Shown here one piece after another: positions 14,922-23,367 of a stretch of 64,000 bases of DNA. Under the pieces are notes generated by a model that saw nothing but the letters and a program-made list of their open reading frames with translations, ran no database searches and was not told where the DNA came from. Origin of the DNA: JAICJR01 sp963848495. Lineage in GTDB: Bacteria > Actinomycetota > Thermoleophilia > Solirubrobacterales > Thermoleophilaceae. The position numbers and the translations under genes are program-made. Where the stretch lies: the NCBI GenBank assembly GCA_963848495.1, contig CAWKDV010000003.1, positions 496,001-560,000 of the forward strand. The letters are read 5' to 3'. Position 1 is the first letter of the stretch, and each line of letters opens with the position of its first letter.

Positions 14922-16288
14922 TTGAGAGAGGTGAGGGGAAGGACATGGTCGGCCGCGCTCGTCGTCGTGCTCGCGGTGGGCCTGGCCGTCACGCTCAGCG
15001 CGTGCGGCAGTAAGAAGAAGAGCAGTAGCTCGGCGGCCACGGGCGCCGCGCCGGCGGCCACGACGGGAAGCACTCCCGCCGCAGCCGACGTCACGAAGTG
15101 CGGCACGAAGCCCGGGTGTGAAGGCCACGGGCACGCCGATCAAGCTCGGCGCGATCGTCACCAAGCAGCCGGGTACCGACTTCACCGACGGTGGCCACGA
15201 CGGCGCAGGCGTACTTCACCTGCGTCAACGACAACGGCGGCATCAAGGGTCACCCGATTCAGTACAAGTACTACACAGAGCAGACCGACCCGGCCCAGAT
15301 CGCCGGCCTGGCTCACAAGCTGATCCAGACCGACAAGGTGGTCGGCATCGTCGGCGGCTTCTCGATCATCGAGTGCGCCGTGGACCACAAGTACTGGGAG
15401 TCGCTCGGCATCAACGAGATCGACGCCGGCATCGCTCCCGAGTGCTACGGCACCCCGAACAGCGCTGCCCCGAACATGGGTCCGCGCTACAGCTCGGATG
15501 GCGCCGTTCAGGGCGTCGTTCGCGCGGGCGCGACGAAGATCGCGTTCGACCAGTCGAACGTCCCCGGAACGGACTACATCGCTGCGGGCCCCACAGCCGT
15601 GGCGAAGAGCCTCAAGGTCCCGATCCAGCAGTTCAAGGACAACGTCCCGATCCAGGACGCCAACTCGATCGCGATCAAGCTCGTTCAGGCAGCCGGCCCC
15701 AACGGCGCCGTCGTCCTGAACTTCACGCCGCCCGAGGCGCTCAAGATCCTCCAGGCCGCCCAGCAGCAGGGCCTGCAGGACCGCGTCAAGGCGTGGGGCT
15801 GCTCGACGCCCTGCAACACGGACTTCGTCGCCAAGGCGCTGGGGTCCCAGTGGGACGGCAAGCTGCTGGTCAACGCGGAGCTGAACGTCACAGACGCTCC
15901 GGGTCCGCAGAGCACGCTCTACCGGGCCGTTCTCGACAAGTACGGCAAGAACGTCACCGGCGGGCTCGGCTCGTTCAGCCAGATGGGCTTCTCGATGGCA
16001 CAGTTCGTGGTGCAGGCGCTCAACAACGTGAGCGGCGCCTACGACATCAAGAACGTCAACACCGCCATCAAGGACATCAAGGGATTCAAGACGGACATCC
16101 TTTGCAAGCCCTGGTACTACGGCGACGCGCCGCTGCACATCCCGAACAACGTCGACTGGACCACCACCCCGAAGAACGGGAAGATGGTCATCAAGGACGG
16201 CTGCATCCCGATCTCGGCCGCGGACCCGACCATCGCTCAGGTCCGTGCGATCGAGGCGAAGGATCCGAGCCTGAGCGCTGGCTCATAG
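14922..16288 (+). pseudogene. Liv-type substrate-binding lipoprotein (copy 2), two apparent frameshifts
   Basis: A close paralogue of the preceding binding protein: lipobox LSAC followed by GSKKKSSSS, then TPIKLGAIVTKQPGTDF and the same cysteine landmarks (CSTPC, ILCKPWYYGDAP). The TTG at 14922 has an AAGGAGGGG site. Alignment to copy 1 shows one extra G near 15114-15117 and another near 15189-15191. Removing both restores a full-length protein colinear with copy 1. The rest of the frame (15191-16288) is intact. I think consensus errors are more likely than decay, because everything downstream is conserved. If real, the gene is inactive and the importer relies on copy 1. Confidence 0.8.
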
Positions 16289-16344
16289 GCAATCGGTGAT
16301 AGGTAAGTAACAGTCAGAGCGAACGAGGGCGTCAGAGGTTCCAC

Positions 16345-17230
16345 ATGCCGAGCTTCGAGGACTTCAAGCCGTTTTTCGTCACCGGCCTAGCCCTAGGCGG
16401 CGTCTACGGGCTATCCGGTGTCGGGATGGTTGTCCTCTACAGGGCCACCGGCGTGCTGAACCTCGCGTTCGGCGCAGTTGGAGCCTTTGGCGCCCTCCTC
16501 GCCTGGCAGCTGATCAACCACGTGGGCTGGGCCGAGGGCCCGGCCTACCTCGCCTGTGTCCTGTTCGGGGGCGTGTGCACGCTGCTGTACGGGATGATCT
16601 TCGGGCCGGCCCTGGCCGACCGAGACCCGCTGGTCAAGGCCACGGCCACGCTCGGCCTGGCGCTGATCCTGCTCGGCGTGATGGACCTCGTCTGGAGCGA
16701 CAAGGCGCGCTCCATGATCCTTCCCACCTCGAACCACGGCTTCGAGGTCAGCAACGTGCTCGTCAACTGGACACAGGTGATCGCCTTCGGCTTCGGCATC
16801 GCCGTCACGGTGATCACCGGACTCTTCCTGCGCTTCACCAACCTCGGCACGGCCATGCGCGCGCTCGCCAACGACCGCGAGATCACGGCCACGCTGGGCG
16901 TGCCCGTGCGGCGCGTCGAGGCGGCCGCCTGGCTCGGCTCCGGACTGGTCTCCGGCGCAGCCGGCCTGCTGCTGTCGAACCTCGTCGGGCTCGACGCCAC
17001 CACGCTCACCTTCCTGGTGATCTCGTCGCTGGCGGCGGCCCTCATCGCGCAGCTCCGCTCGATCTACCTCACCTTCGTCGCGGCGATCGTCGTCGGCATC
17101 GTCAACGCGCTGATCACGCCGATCCTGTCGATCTCGCAGTACCGCGACGTGACCCCGTTCGTCCTCGCCACCATCGCGCTCCTCCTGATCACGCGGGCGG
17201 AAGGGCACGCTGACGGGCAGGACCACGTAG
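16345..17230 (+). CDS. livH: branched-chain amino acid-type ABC permease LivH (frameshift near the end)
   Basis: A membrane permease of the LivH class with eight or so hydrophobic helices and the conserved FTNLGTAMRALAND...A..lGv loop that contacts the ATPase. The frame runs to about residue 284, where an extra G near 17194-17199 shifts it into a non-homologous tail overlapping the next gene. Removing the base gives a natural basic C-terminus and a TAG at 17228-17230, one base before the GTG of livM. This fits the operon spacing, so I place the true end there. The symbol is by family; the transported substrate is not proven to be an amino acid. Confidence 0.85.
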
Positions 17231-17231
17231 C

Positions 17232-18311
17232 GTGGGCGCTCCCGCGGCCACCAGCAGCGAACCGGCACGCCGGGTCTGGACCCCTCGCCTGCAGTCGGGC
17301 GAGCGAGTGCGCGTCGCCGGCATCACGATCTTCATGCTGTTCGTGCTGCTCGTGCTGCCGTCGCTTCTCAGCGGCTACTGGACCAACGTCTGCACAGCCG
17401 TCGCCATCTACTCGGTGGTGGCGCTCGGCCTCGGCATCCTGATGGGGCGGACAGGTCTCGTCTCGCTCGGCCAGATCGCGGTGCTCTCGCTCGCCGGCTG
17501 GGTGGGGGCGCGCCTCTTCTTCGCCACCAACCTCCCCTTCCCCATCATCCTGATCCTCACGGGGCTGATCACGATGGTGCTCGGCACGATGGTCGGCCTG
17601 CCGGCCCTGCGGCTCAGCGGCCTCTACCTGGCGCTGATCACGCTGATGCTGGCCGGCGCCATCACGGTCGCGCTCAGGACCACGAACTTCCCCAACGGCG
17701 GCCACGGCTTCCTCGGCCACACCGAGTCGGACCGCGGCAACGCCGACGTGCGGCGGCCGCTCATCGCCCACGCCGACACGGCCTATTTCCGCTACGTCGT
17801 GATCGTCTGCGCGCTGATGTTCCTGCTCGCACTTCTACACGTGCGCGCGAGGCCCGGCCGCGCCTGGGCCGCGATCCGCCAGAGCGAGCCCGCCGCGCTC
17901 GCCGCCGGCGTGAACATCACGCTCTACAAGCTGTGGGCCTTCGCGCTCGCGTCCTTCATGACCGGCGTGGCGGGCGCGCTGCTCGCGTCCGACTCGGGCC
18001 AGCTGTTCACGCTTCAGTTTCCGATCATCGACTCGATCACGCTGCTCGCGGTCGTGCTGATGGGCGGCATCTACAGCCTCTGGGGCGCGCTCATCGCCGG
18101 CATCCTCATGCGCCTGTTCCCCGCGCTGCTCGACAACTGGGGCGTGTCGGCCGACTGGCTCACGATCCTGTTCGGCATCGGCCTGCTGCAGGTGCTGCTC
18201 ACGGCGCCGCAGGGCATCGTCTACCAGTTCCCGCGCGACATGCGCAACCTCGGCCGGCTGATCGTCAGGCTGATCCGAAAAGCCACCCGACAGGGAAGGC
18301 CGGCGGGTTGA
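17232..18311 (+). CDS. livM: branched-chain amino acid-type ABC permease LivM
   Basis: A 359-residue permease with about ten hydrophobic segments and the typical LivM landmarks GLGILMGRTGLVSLGQ, LPALRLSGLYLALITL and GRAWAAIRQSEPAALAAG (the ATPase-contacting loop). The GTG at 17232 follows the restored livH stop by one base. The stop overlaps the TTG start of livG. It pairs with LivH to form the channel. Confidence 0.9.
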   Translation: MGAPAATSSEPARRVWTPRLQSGERVRVAGITIFMLFVLLVLPSLLSGYWTNVCTAVAIYSVVALGLGILMGRTGLVSLGQIAVLSLAGWVGARLFFATNLPFPIILILTGLITMVLGTMVGLPALRLSGLYLALITLMLAGAITVALRTTNFPNGGHGFLGHTESDRGNADVRRPLIAHADTAYFRYVVIVCALMFLLALLHVRARPGRAWAAIRQSEPAALAAGVNITLYKLWAFALASFMTGVAGALLASDSGQLFTLQFPIIDSITLLAVVLMGGIYSLWGALIAGILMRLFPALLDNWGVSADWLTILFGIGLLQVLLTAPQGIVYQFPRDMRNLGRLIVRLIRKATRQGRPAG

Positions 18312-19027
18312 TCGAGGTCGACAAACTCACTGTGCGCTTCGGCGGCGTCACGCCGCTCGACGCGATGACGATCAAGTTCGAGCCGGGCACCAACGGCCTG
18401 ATCGGCCCGAACGGCGCCGGCAAGACCACCTTCTTCAACGTGCTCAGCGGCTTCGTCAAGCCGGCCTCGGGTGGGGTCACCGCCTTCGGCGAGGACCTGC
18501 TGAAGATGGCCCACTACAAGCGCGCCCGCTGGGGCGTGCGGCGCTCGTTCCAGACCGAGCAGGCGATCGAGGAGCTGTCGATCTACGACAACGTCGCGAT
18601 GGTGCACGAGAACTCCAAGCTCGGCCGCGCGCGGCGCCGCGACGACGTGATCGGCGCCATCGAGTTCGTGGGGCTCGAGATGAACCCGGACACCAGGGTC
18701 GGCACGCTCGGCGCGCGCGAGCGGCGCCTCGTGGAGGTGGCGCGCGCGGTGGTCGGCAAGCCGAAGGTGGTGCTGCTCGACGAGCCGGCCGCGGGCCTGC
18801 CCGACGAGGAAACGGAGCACCTCGGCGGCGTGATCAAGCGCATACCGGAGCACATGGAGGCGCTCGTGATCCTCGTCGACCACGACATGAGCCTCGTATC
18901 CGCCTGCTGCGAGCGCACCGCCGTGCTCGACTTCGGCCGGCTGATCGCCAGCGGCCCCACGGCCGAGGTGCTGCGCGACGAGCAGGTCGTGCGCGCGTAC
19001 CTCGGCACCGAGGAGGTGGCGGCGTGA
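18308..19027 (+). CDS. livG: ABC transporter ATP-binding protein LivG with an altered signature motif
   Basis: A 239-residue ATPase with Walker A GPNGAGKTT (near residue 36), Walker B VVLLDEPAAG and switch histidine VDHDMSLV. The signature that usually reads LSxGQ is GARER here (GTLGARERRLVEVARA), while the flanking helix is conserved. LivG and LivF normally form a heterodimer with two composite sites, so this would weaken the site completed by the LivG signature. The TTG start at 18308 overlaps the livM stop. The stop overlaps the livF GTG. Confidence 0.88.
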   Translation: MIEVDKLTVRFGGVTPLDAMTIKFEPGTNGLIGPNGAGKTTFFNVLSGFVKPASGGVTAFGEDLLKMAHYKRARWGVRRSFQTEQAIEELSIYDNVAMVHENSKLGRARRRDDVIGAIEFVGLEMNPDTRVGTLGARERRLVEVARAVVGKPKVVLLDEPAAGLPDEETEHLGGVIKRIPEHMEALVILVDHDMSLVSACCERTAVLDFGRLIASGPTAEVLRDEQVVRAYLGTEEVAA

Positions 19028-19800
19028 GCGAGACGCAGACCGACACCGCCGTGGTCGCCACCGAGGATGCGCACGTCCTCCGCCTCAAGGAGGTCGACGT
19101 GCAGCGAGGCGGGCGCTTGGTCGTGCGCGGCGTCTCGATCGACATCCCGGCCGGCGAGGTCACCGCCCTGCTCGGCCCCAACGGCGCCGGCAAGTCCAGC
19201 CTCGTGCTCGCAGTCGGCGGCGTGCTCCGCTTCGAGTCGGGCTCGCTGATGCTCGACGACGAGCCCATCTCCACCAAGCGGCCCGAGCGTGTGCGCCAGG
19301 CGGGCATCGCCATCGTGCCCGAGGGACGCCGCCTGCTCCCGGCGCTCACCGTCGAGGAGAACCTCGGCGTGGCGTGCTACTCGCTCTCGCGCGACGAGGC
19401 CAAGGAGGGCCGCGACTACGCCATGCGCCTCTTCCCCGAGCTCGAGAAGCGCATGAGCACCTCGGCGCGCTCGCTCTCGGGCGGCGAGCAGCAGATGCTC
19501 GTGCTGGCGCAGGCGCTCGTGTCCAAGCCGCGCTTCATGCTCATCGACGAGCTGTCGCTCGGCCTCGCACCCGTGGTCGTGCAGCGGCTCATCCCCACGA
19601 TCAGCACCGTGGCCGAGTCGGGCGTCGGCGTCCTGCTGATCGAGCAGTTCGCCACGGTCGCGCTCGGCCTCGCCAAGCACGCCTACGTGATGGAGCGCGG
19701 CCGGATCCAGTTCTCGGGGCTCGCCAGCGAGCTCAAGGAGCGGCCGGACGTGCTGCAGACGGCATACCTCCCGGGCGGGACAGCCGGCTCCGCCGGCTGA
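19024..19800 (+). CDS. livF: ABC transporter ATP-binding protein LivF
   Basis: A 258-residue ATPase with Walker A GPNGAGKSS, a canonical signature LSGGEQQM, Walker B FMLIDELSLG and the LivF-type VPEGRRLLPALTVEENL segment. The aspartate-glutamate of Walker B is followed by Leu instead of Pro, as often seen in LivF. It has an N-terminal extension of about 20 residues before LRLKEVDV. It is the last gene of the importer operon, overlapping livG by four bases and followed by a tandem 7-bp repeat. Confidence 0.9.
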   Translation: MSETQTDTAVVATEDAHVLRLKEVDVQRGGRLVVRGVSIDIPAGEVTALLGPNGAGKSSLVLAVGGVLRFESGSLMLDDEPISTKRPERVRQAGIAIVPEGRRLLPALTVEENLGVACYSLSRDEAKEGRDYAMRLFPELEKRMSTSARSLSGGEQQMLVLAQALVSKPRFMLIDELSLGLAPVVVQRLIPTISTVAESGVGVLLIEQFATVALGLAKHAYVMERGRIQFSGLASELKERPDVLQTAYLPGGTAGSAG

Positions 19801-19808
19801 CGCCGCCG

Positions 19809-19929
19809 ACTGCGGACTGCGGAGAACGGCGTCTTTTCCGCAGTCCGCAGTCCGCAGTCCGCAGTCCGCAGTCCGCAGTCCGCAGTCCGCAGTCCGCAGT
19901 CCGCAGTCCGCAGTCCGCAATCCGCAGCC
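19809..19929. repeat. 13-unit tandem 7-bp repeat with an inverted copy forming a hairpin
   Basis: The unit CCGCAGT is repeated perfectly 11 times from 19838 to 19914, followed by two imperfect units (CCGCAAT, CCGCAGC) to 19928. Just before it, ACTGCGGACTGCGGA (19809-19823) is the perfect reverse complement of 19837-19851, with a loop ending in TTTT. The array fills the gap between the convergent livF and GMC oxidoreductase genes. It may act as a bidirectional terminator and is a likely variable-number locus. Confidence 0.85.
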
Positions 19930-21480
19930 CTAGTTCCGGATCAGATCAGCTGCCCGCTCCGCGATCATGATCACCGGCGCGTTGGTGTTCCCGCGCGTGA
20001 TCGTCGGCATCACCGAGGCGTCCACCACGCGCAGGCCCTCGGTGCCGTTCACGCGCAGCTCGGAGTCCACCACCGCGCCCATTGCGCAGGTCGAGGTCGG
20101 GTGGTAGACGGTCTGGGCCGCCTCCTGGACCCAAGCCCAGATGTCCTCGTCCGAGTCGGACGCCGGCACGCTGTACGCCTTGCGCTCCACGGCCTTCAGG
20201 GGCTCCTGCTTGGCGATCTCTAGTGCCGCGCGCACGCCGGCGATCATGCTCTCGCGGTCCTCATCGGTCGTGAGGAAGTTGCACAGCACGCGCGGCTTCG
20301 AGTCGGGCATCGGGGCGCGCAGCATCACCCTGCCGCGGCTGGTGGGCTTGATCACCACCGGGCCGAAGCAGTAGCCGTGGTCGTGGGGCGCGGTCAGGCC
20401 CTCGTCGTAGAGCATCGACGGCGCGAAGTGGAACTCGATGTCGGGCGCGTCGAGACCGGAGCGGGTGCGCATGAACAGCGCGGCCTCCGGGATGTTCGAG
20501 GAGAGCGGCCCGCGGCCCTCCTTCAGCAGCAGCTCGATGTTCTCGGGCGTGAAGGCGCCGAACAGGCTGGGCGCGGTGCTCTCGTAGTTGACGTTGACCA
20601 TCACGTGGTCCTGGAGGTTCTCGCCCACCGGCAGGTCCTGGCGCACGGCGATCCCCATCGGCTCGAGGTCGGCGGCCGGGCCGATGCCCGAGATCATCAA
20701 CAGCACCGGCGACTGGAAGGCGCCCGCCGAGAGGATCAGCTCACGCTCCGCGCGCACCTCCTCGAGCTGGCCGTCGCGGTAGATCTCGACGCCGACGGCG
20801 CGGTCGCCCTCGAACAGGATGCGCATCGCCATGGCGGCCGTGATCACGTGCAGGTTCGGCCGGCTTTCGGCGGGCCGCAGAAAGGCGTCCGCACAGCTGC
20901 AGCGCATGCCGTCGCGCTGGGTGAGCTGGAAGCGGCCCACGCCCTCCTGGCGGGCGCCGTTGAAGTCCGGGTTCTCCTCGTGGCCGGCGAGCTTGGCGGC
21001 CTCGACCATCGCGTCCACGAGCGGGTGCATCGAGCGGCTCTCGCTCACGCTCAGCTGCCCGCCGGCGCCGTGCCAGGCGTCCTCGCCGCGCTCGTTGTCC
21101 TCGGAGCGCTTGAAGTAGGGCAGCACGTCCTCGTAGCCCCACCCGTCGTTGCCCAGCGCGGCCCACTCGTCGTAGTCGGCGCGGTGGCCGCGGATGTAGA
21201 TCATCGCGTTGATCGAGCTCGAGCCGCCGAGCACGCGGCCGCGCGGCATGTAGAGGCGGCGGCCGTTCAGGGCCGGCTCGGGGTCGCCGAGCACGTCCCA
21301 GTCGAGGCTCGACTTGAAGGCGATCGGGAAGGCGGCGGGGATGTGGATCTCGTCGCGGTTGTCGGGCCCGCCGGCCTCGATCAGCGCGACCTGCACGTCG
21401 GGGTCCTCGCTGAGGCGGCCCGCGAGCACGCAGCCCGCGGAGCCGGCGCCGACGATCACGTAGTCGTAGCTCTGTGCCAT
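19930..21480 (-). CDS. GMC-family FAD-dependent oxidoreductase (choline dehydrogenase-like)
   Basis: A 516-residue glucose-methanol-choline oxidoreductase. FAD-binding GAGSAGCVLAGRLSE is at the N-terminus, GMC signature 1 (MPRGRVLGGSSSINAM) follows, then signature 2 in the GAFQSPVLLMISGIGP segment. The catalytic His is in YHPTSTCAMG and the partner Asn in GNTNAPVIMIAE at the C-terminus. It oxidises an alcohol to an aldehyde, passing electrons to a quinone or oxygen. It is preceded by a zinc dehydrogenase on the same strand with a 13-bp gap, forming an operon whose upstream region contains the best palindromic operator (22591-22604). Confidence 0.9.
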   Translation of the reverse strand: MAQSYDYVIVGAGSAGCVLAGRLSEDPDVQVALIEAGGPDNRDEIHIPAAFPIAFKSSLDWDVLGDPEPALNGRRLYMPRGRVLGGSSSINAMIYIRGHRADYDEWAALGNDGWGYEDVLPYFKRSEDNERGEDAWHGAGGQLSVSESRSMHPLVDAMVEAAKLAGHEENPDFNGARQEGVGRFQLTQRDGMRCSCADAFLRPAESRPNLHVITAAMAMRILFEGDRAVGVEIYRDGQLEEVRAERELILSAGAFQSPVLLMISGIGPAADLEPMGIAVRQDLPVGENLQDHVMVNVNYESTAPSLFGAFTPENIELLLKEGRGPLSSNIPEAALFMRTRSGLDAPDIEFHFAPSMLYDEGLTAPHDHGYCFGPVVIKPTSRGRVMLRAPMPDSKPRVLCNFLTTDEDRESMIAGVRAALEIAKQEPLKAVERKAYSVPASDSDEDIWAWVQEAAQTVYHPTSTCAMGAVVDSELRVNGTEGLRVVDASVMPTITRGNTNAPVIMIAERAADLIRN

Positions 21481-21493
21481 AGCCCTGGCGCCG

Positions 21494-22534
21494 TCAGGCG
21501 CCGCGGATCACCACCTTCATCACGTCAGAGGGATTGTTCATGGCGAAGGCGAGAGCGTCGGGCGCCTCCTCCAGCGGGAACTCGTGGCTGATCAGCCGCC
21601 TGAGCGTGTCGCGGTTGCGCTCCACGGCGGCCACGGCGTCGCCGAACTCACCGCCTCCACAGCAGCACACTCCGAGCATGTCGAGCTCCTTCTCGGTGAA
21701 GCTGCCCACGCGCAGCGGCACCTCGTCGCCCGACATCCCCACCTGCACGACCCTGCCGGCCGAAGCTGCCATGTCCACCATCGCGCGCACGGCGTCCGGC
21801 ACGCCAGTGGCGTCGGCCACCACCGGCGGCCCCTCACCTCCCGACCAGTCGCGCGCCGCCTTCACCACCTGCTCGCGGTCCTCCCAGACGAGCGTGTCCG
21901 CACCCATCTCGGCGCTCAGCCGCAGGCGGCTCTCCTGGGGGTCGACCACCAGCACGTTGGCGCCGCGCTCGCGCGCGAGCAGGCAGATCGATTGCCCGAT
22001 GGGCCCGGCGCCGAGGATCACCATCTTCTCCCCCGGCTCGATCCGCGACCGCCTGACCGCGCGAACGGCGATCGACACCGGCTCGGCCATGGCGGCCACC
22101 GCCGGGTCGGTCTCGCTGGTGCGGTAGACGTGGTCCTGGGGCATCCTGAGAAGCTGCTGGAGCCCGCCGTCCACGTGGATGCCGATGAGCTGGAAGTTGT
22201 CGCAGGTGTTCGAGCGCCCGACGCTGCAGGGGTAGCAGTGCCCGCAGGCCGTCAGCGGCCAGAGCGCCACCTGGGCGCCCGCCTCGAGCTCGTCGCGGCA
22301 GTCGGGCCCCACCGCGGTGACCGTGCCCGCCACCTCGTGGCCCTGGATCTTGGGGAAGGCCTCGGCCCCGCCGCCGGCCGCGTCCGTGAGGTGGCCGGAG
22401 AAGAAGTGGTAGTCCGAGCCGCAGATTCCGACCGCCATCGAGCCGACGAGCACCTCGCCGGGGCCCGGCTCGGGCGGCTCCGGCACGTCGACGACCCGCA
22501 TCGTGCCGACCGCCTGTGTTACGGCAGCGCGCAT
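21494..22534 (-). CDS. zinc-dependent dehydrogenase, sorbitol / threonine dehydrogenase-like (MDR family)
   Basis: A 346-residue MDR enzyme with catalytic zinc motif GICGSDYHFFSGH and GHEVAGTV, structural zinc lobe CGHCYPCSVGRSNTC and NAD-binding GAGPIGQSICLLA. The ATG at 22534 is preferred over a start eight codons upstream, because it has a GAGG ribosome site and gives the usual MRAAVTQ N-terminus. Together with the GMC enzyme it would perform successive alcohol oxidations. A perfect 14-bp palindrome lies 57-70 bp upstream of the start, inside the end of the FkbM gene. Confidence 0.9.
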   Translation of the reverse strand: MRAAVTQAVGTMRVVDVPEPPEPGPGEVLVGSMAVGICGSDYHFFSGHLTDAAGGGAEAFPKIQGHEVAGTVTAVGPDCRDELEAGAQVALWPLTACGHCYPCSVGRSNTCDNFQLIGIHVDGGLQQLLRMPQDHVYRTSETDPAVAAMAEPVSIAVRAVRRSRIEPGEKMVILGAGPIGQSICLLARERGANVLVVDPQESRLRLSAEMGADTLVWEDREQVVKAARDWSGGEGPPVVADATGVPDAVRAMVDMAASAGRVVQVGMSGDEVPLRVGSFTEKELDMLGVCCCGGGEFGDAVAAVERNRDTLRRLISHEFPLEEAPDALAFAMNNPSDVMKVVIRGA

Positions 22535-22581
22535 CTCACCTCGTCCTCGTGTACGCACGGCCGCGAGCCCGTGCGGTCAGA

Positions 22582-23319
22582 TCATATAGCCGCTGTATAC
22601 AGCGCGCCCGGGCCCACGAAGGTCACGTGCCAGTTCCAGGTGCGGATGCTGGCGGCGGCCACCTGGTAGCCCGCGTCCTCGAGGCTCTGCACCGACTCGA
22701 GCACTCGCTCGAGCGGCGCCGGCTGGGCGTACTCGACGCAGATCACGCGCACGTCGAGCTGCTTGTGCACCACGTGGTTGAGGATCGCGTACTCGGAGCC
22801 CTCGGCGCTGATCTTCAGGAGGTCCACGTGGTCGTGCCCGTGCTCCGCCATCAGCGAGGCGAGCGAGCGCCCGGGGGCGCTGAAGTCGGGCTCGGTGTCG
22901 TGCAGGTTCACCGCCGACTGCGACACGTAGCCCTCCTCACGCGGCGCGTGGAAGGTGAGGATCTCGTCGTGGGACCAGAGCGCGACCGGCGCGAACACGA
23001 GCCGCGGCTCGTGCGCGGCAGCCACCGCCACGTGCTCGGCGGCGCGCGGCACCGGGTCCATCGAGTGGACCCTGCAGCCGAAGCGGGCGATCACGCCGAG
23101 GTCGAAGGAGATGTCCTCGCCCGTGCCGGCGAGGTAGCAGACGCTGTCGGCGCCGAGCAGCGACTCGGGCAGCGGGTAGCCCCCGTAGACCGGGTCGCCG
23201 ATCGTGATCAGGTCGTCCCGCGGGTGGATGTCGAGCGCCCTGCGGAAGGCGGCGGCGCGGCGGTGCTGCGCGGCGTGCGCCTGCGCGCGGGTCAGTAATT
23301 GGGAAGGAGAAGTCGTCAT
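22582..23319 (-). CDS. FkbM-family methyltransferase
   Basis: A 245-residue SAM-dependent methyltransferase of the FkbM type. It shows a GTGEDISFDLGVIARFG motif I region, VHSMDPVPRA, then VDLLKISAEGSEYAIL (the family's DlLKiDvEGaE pattern with Asp replaced by Ser), and a VICVEYAQ strand. FkbM enzymes O-methylate sugars, polyketides and other small molecules. The ATG at 23319 is chosen because a longer frame would start inside the promoter-like TGTACATAA stretch. The coding end overlaps an operator-like palindrome serving the downstream dehydrogenase. Confidence 0.8.
   Translation of the reverse strand: MTTSPSQLLTRAQAHAAQHRRAAAFRRALDIHPRDDLITIGDPVYGGYPLPESLLGADSVCYLAGTGEDISFDLGVIARFGCRVHSMDPVPRAAEHVAVAAAHEPRLVFAPVALWSHDEILTFHAPREEGYVSQSAVNLHDTEPDFSAPGRSLASLMAEHGHDHVDLLKISAEGSEYAILNHVVHKQLDVRVICVEYAQPAPLERVLESVQSLEDAGYQVAAASIRTWNWHVTFVGPGALYTAAI
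22591..22604. promoter_or_regulatory. perfect 14-bp GntR-type palindrome CGCTGTATACAGCG
   Basis: The strongest member of the YTGYATRCAR motif family. It is located within the last codons of the FkbM gene and 57 bp upstream of the dehydrogenase-GMC operon start. It probably regulates that operon. It also constrains the FkbM C-terminal residues (ALYTAA). Confidence 0.6.
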
Positions 23320-23367
23320 CGGCAGCAGCCCCCTACAGCTGTACATAACACGCCTGGCGCGGCGACG

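Noticed and set aside
15114..15191. Programmed ribosomal frameshifting in the second binding-protein gene
   Set aside because: No slippery heptamer or downstream structure is evident, and two separate +1 events within 80 bases are hard to explain by recoding. Extra bases are simpler.
19838..19929. CRISPR-like repeat array
   Set aside because: The unit is only 7 bp with no spacers and no cas genes nearby. It is a simple tandem repeat.
23339..23348. CTGTACATAA upstream of the FkbM gene as another operator
   Set aside because: Only the central TGTACA is palindromic and the spacing differs from the YTGYATRCAR family.
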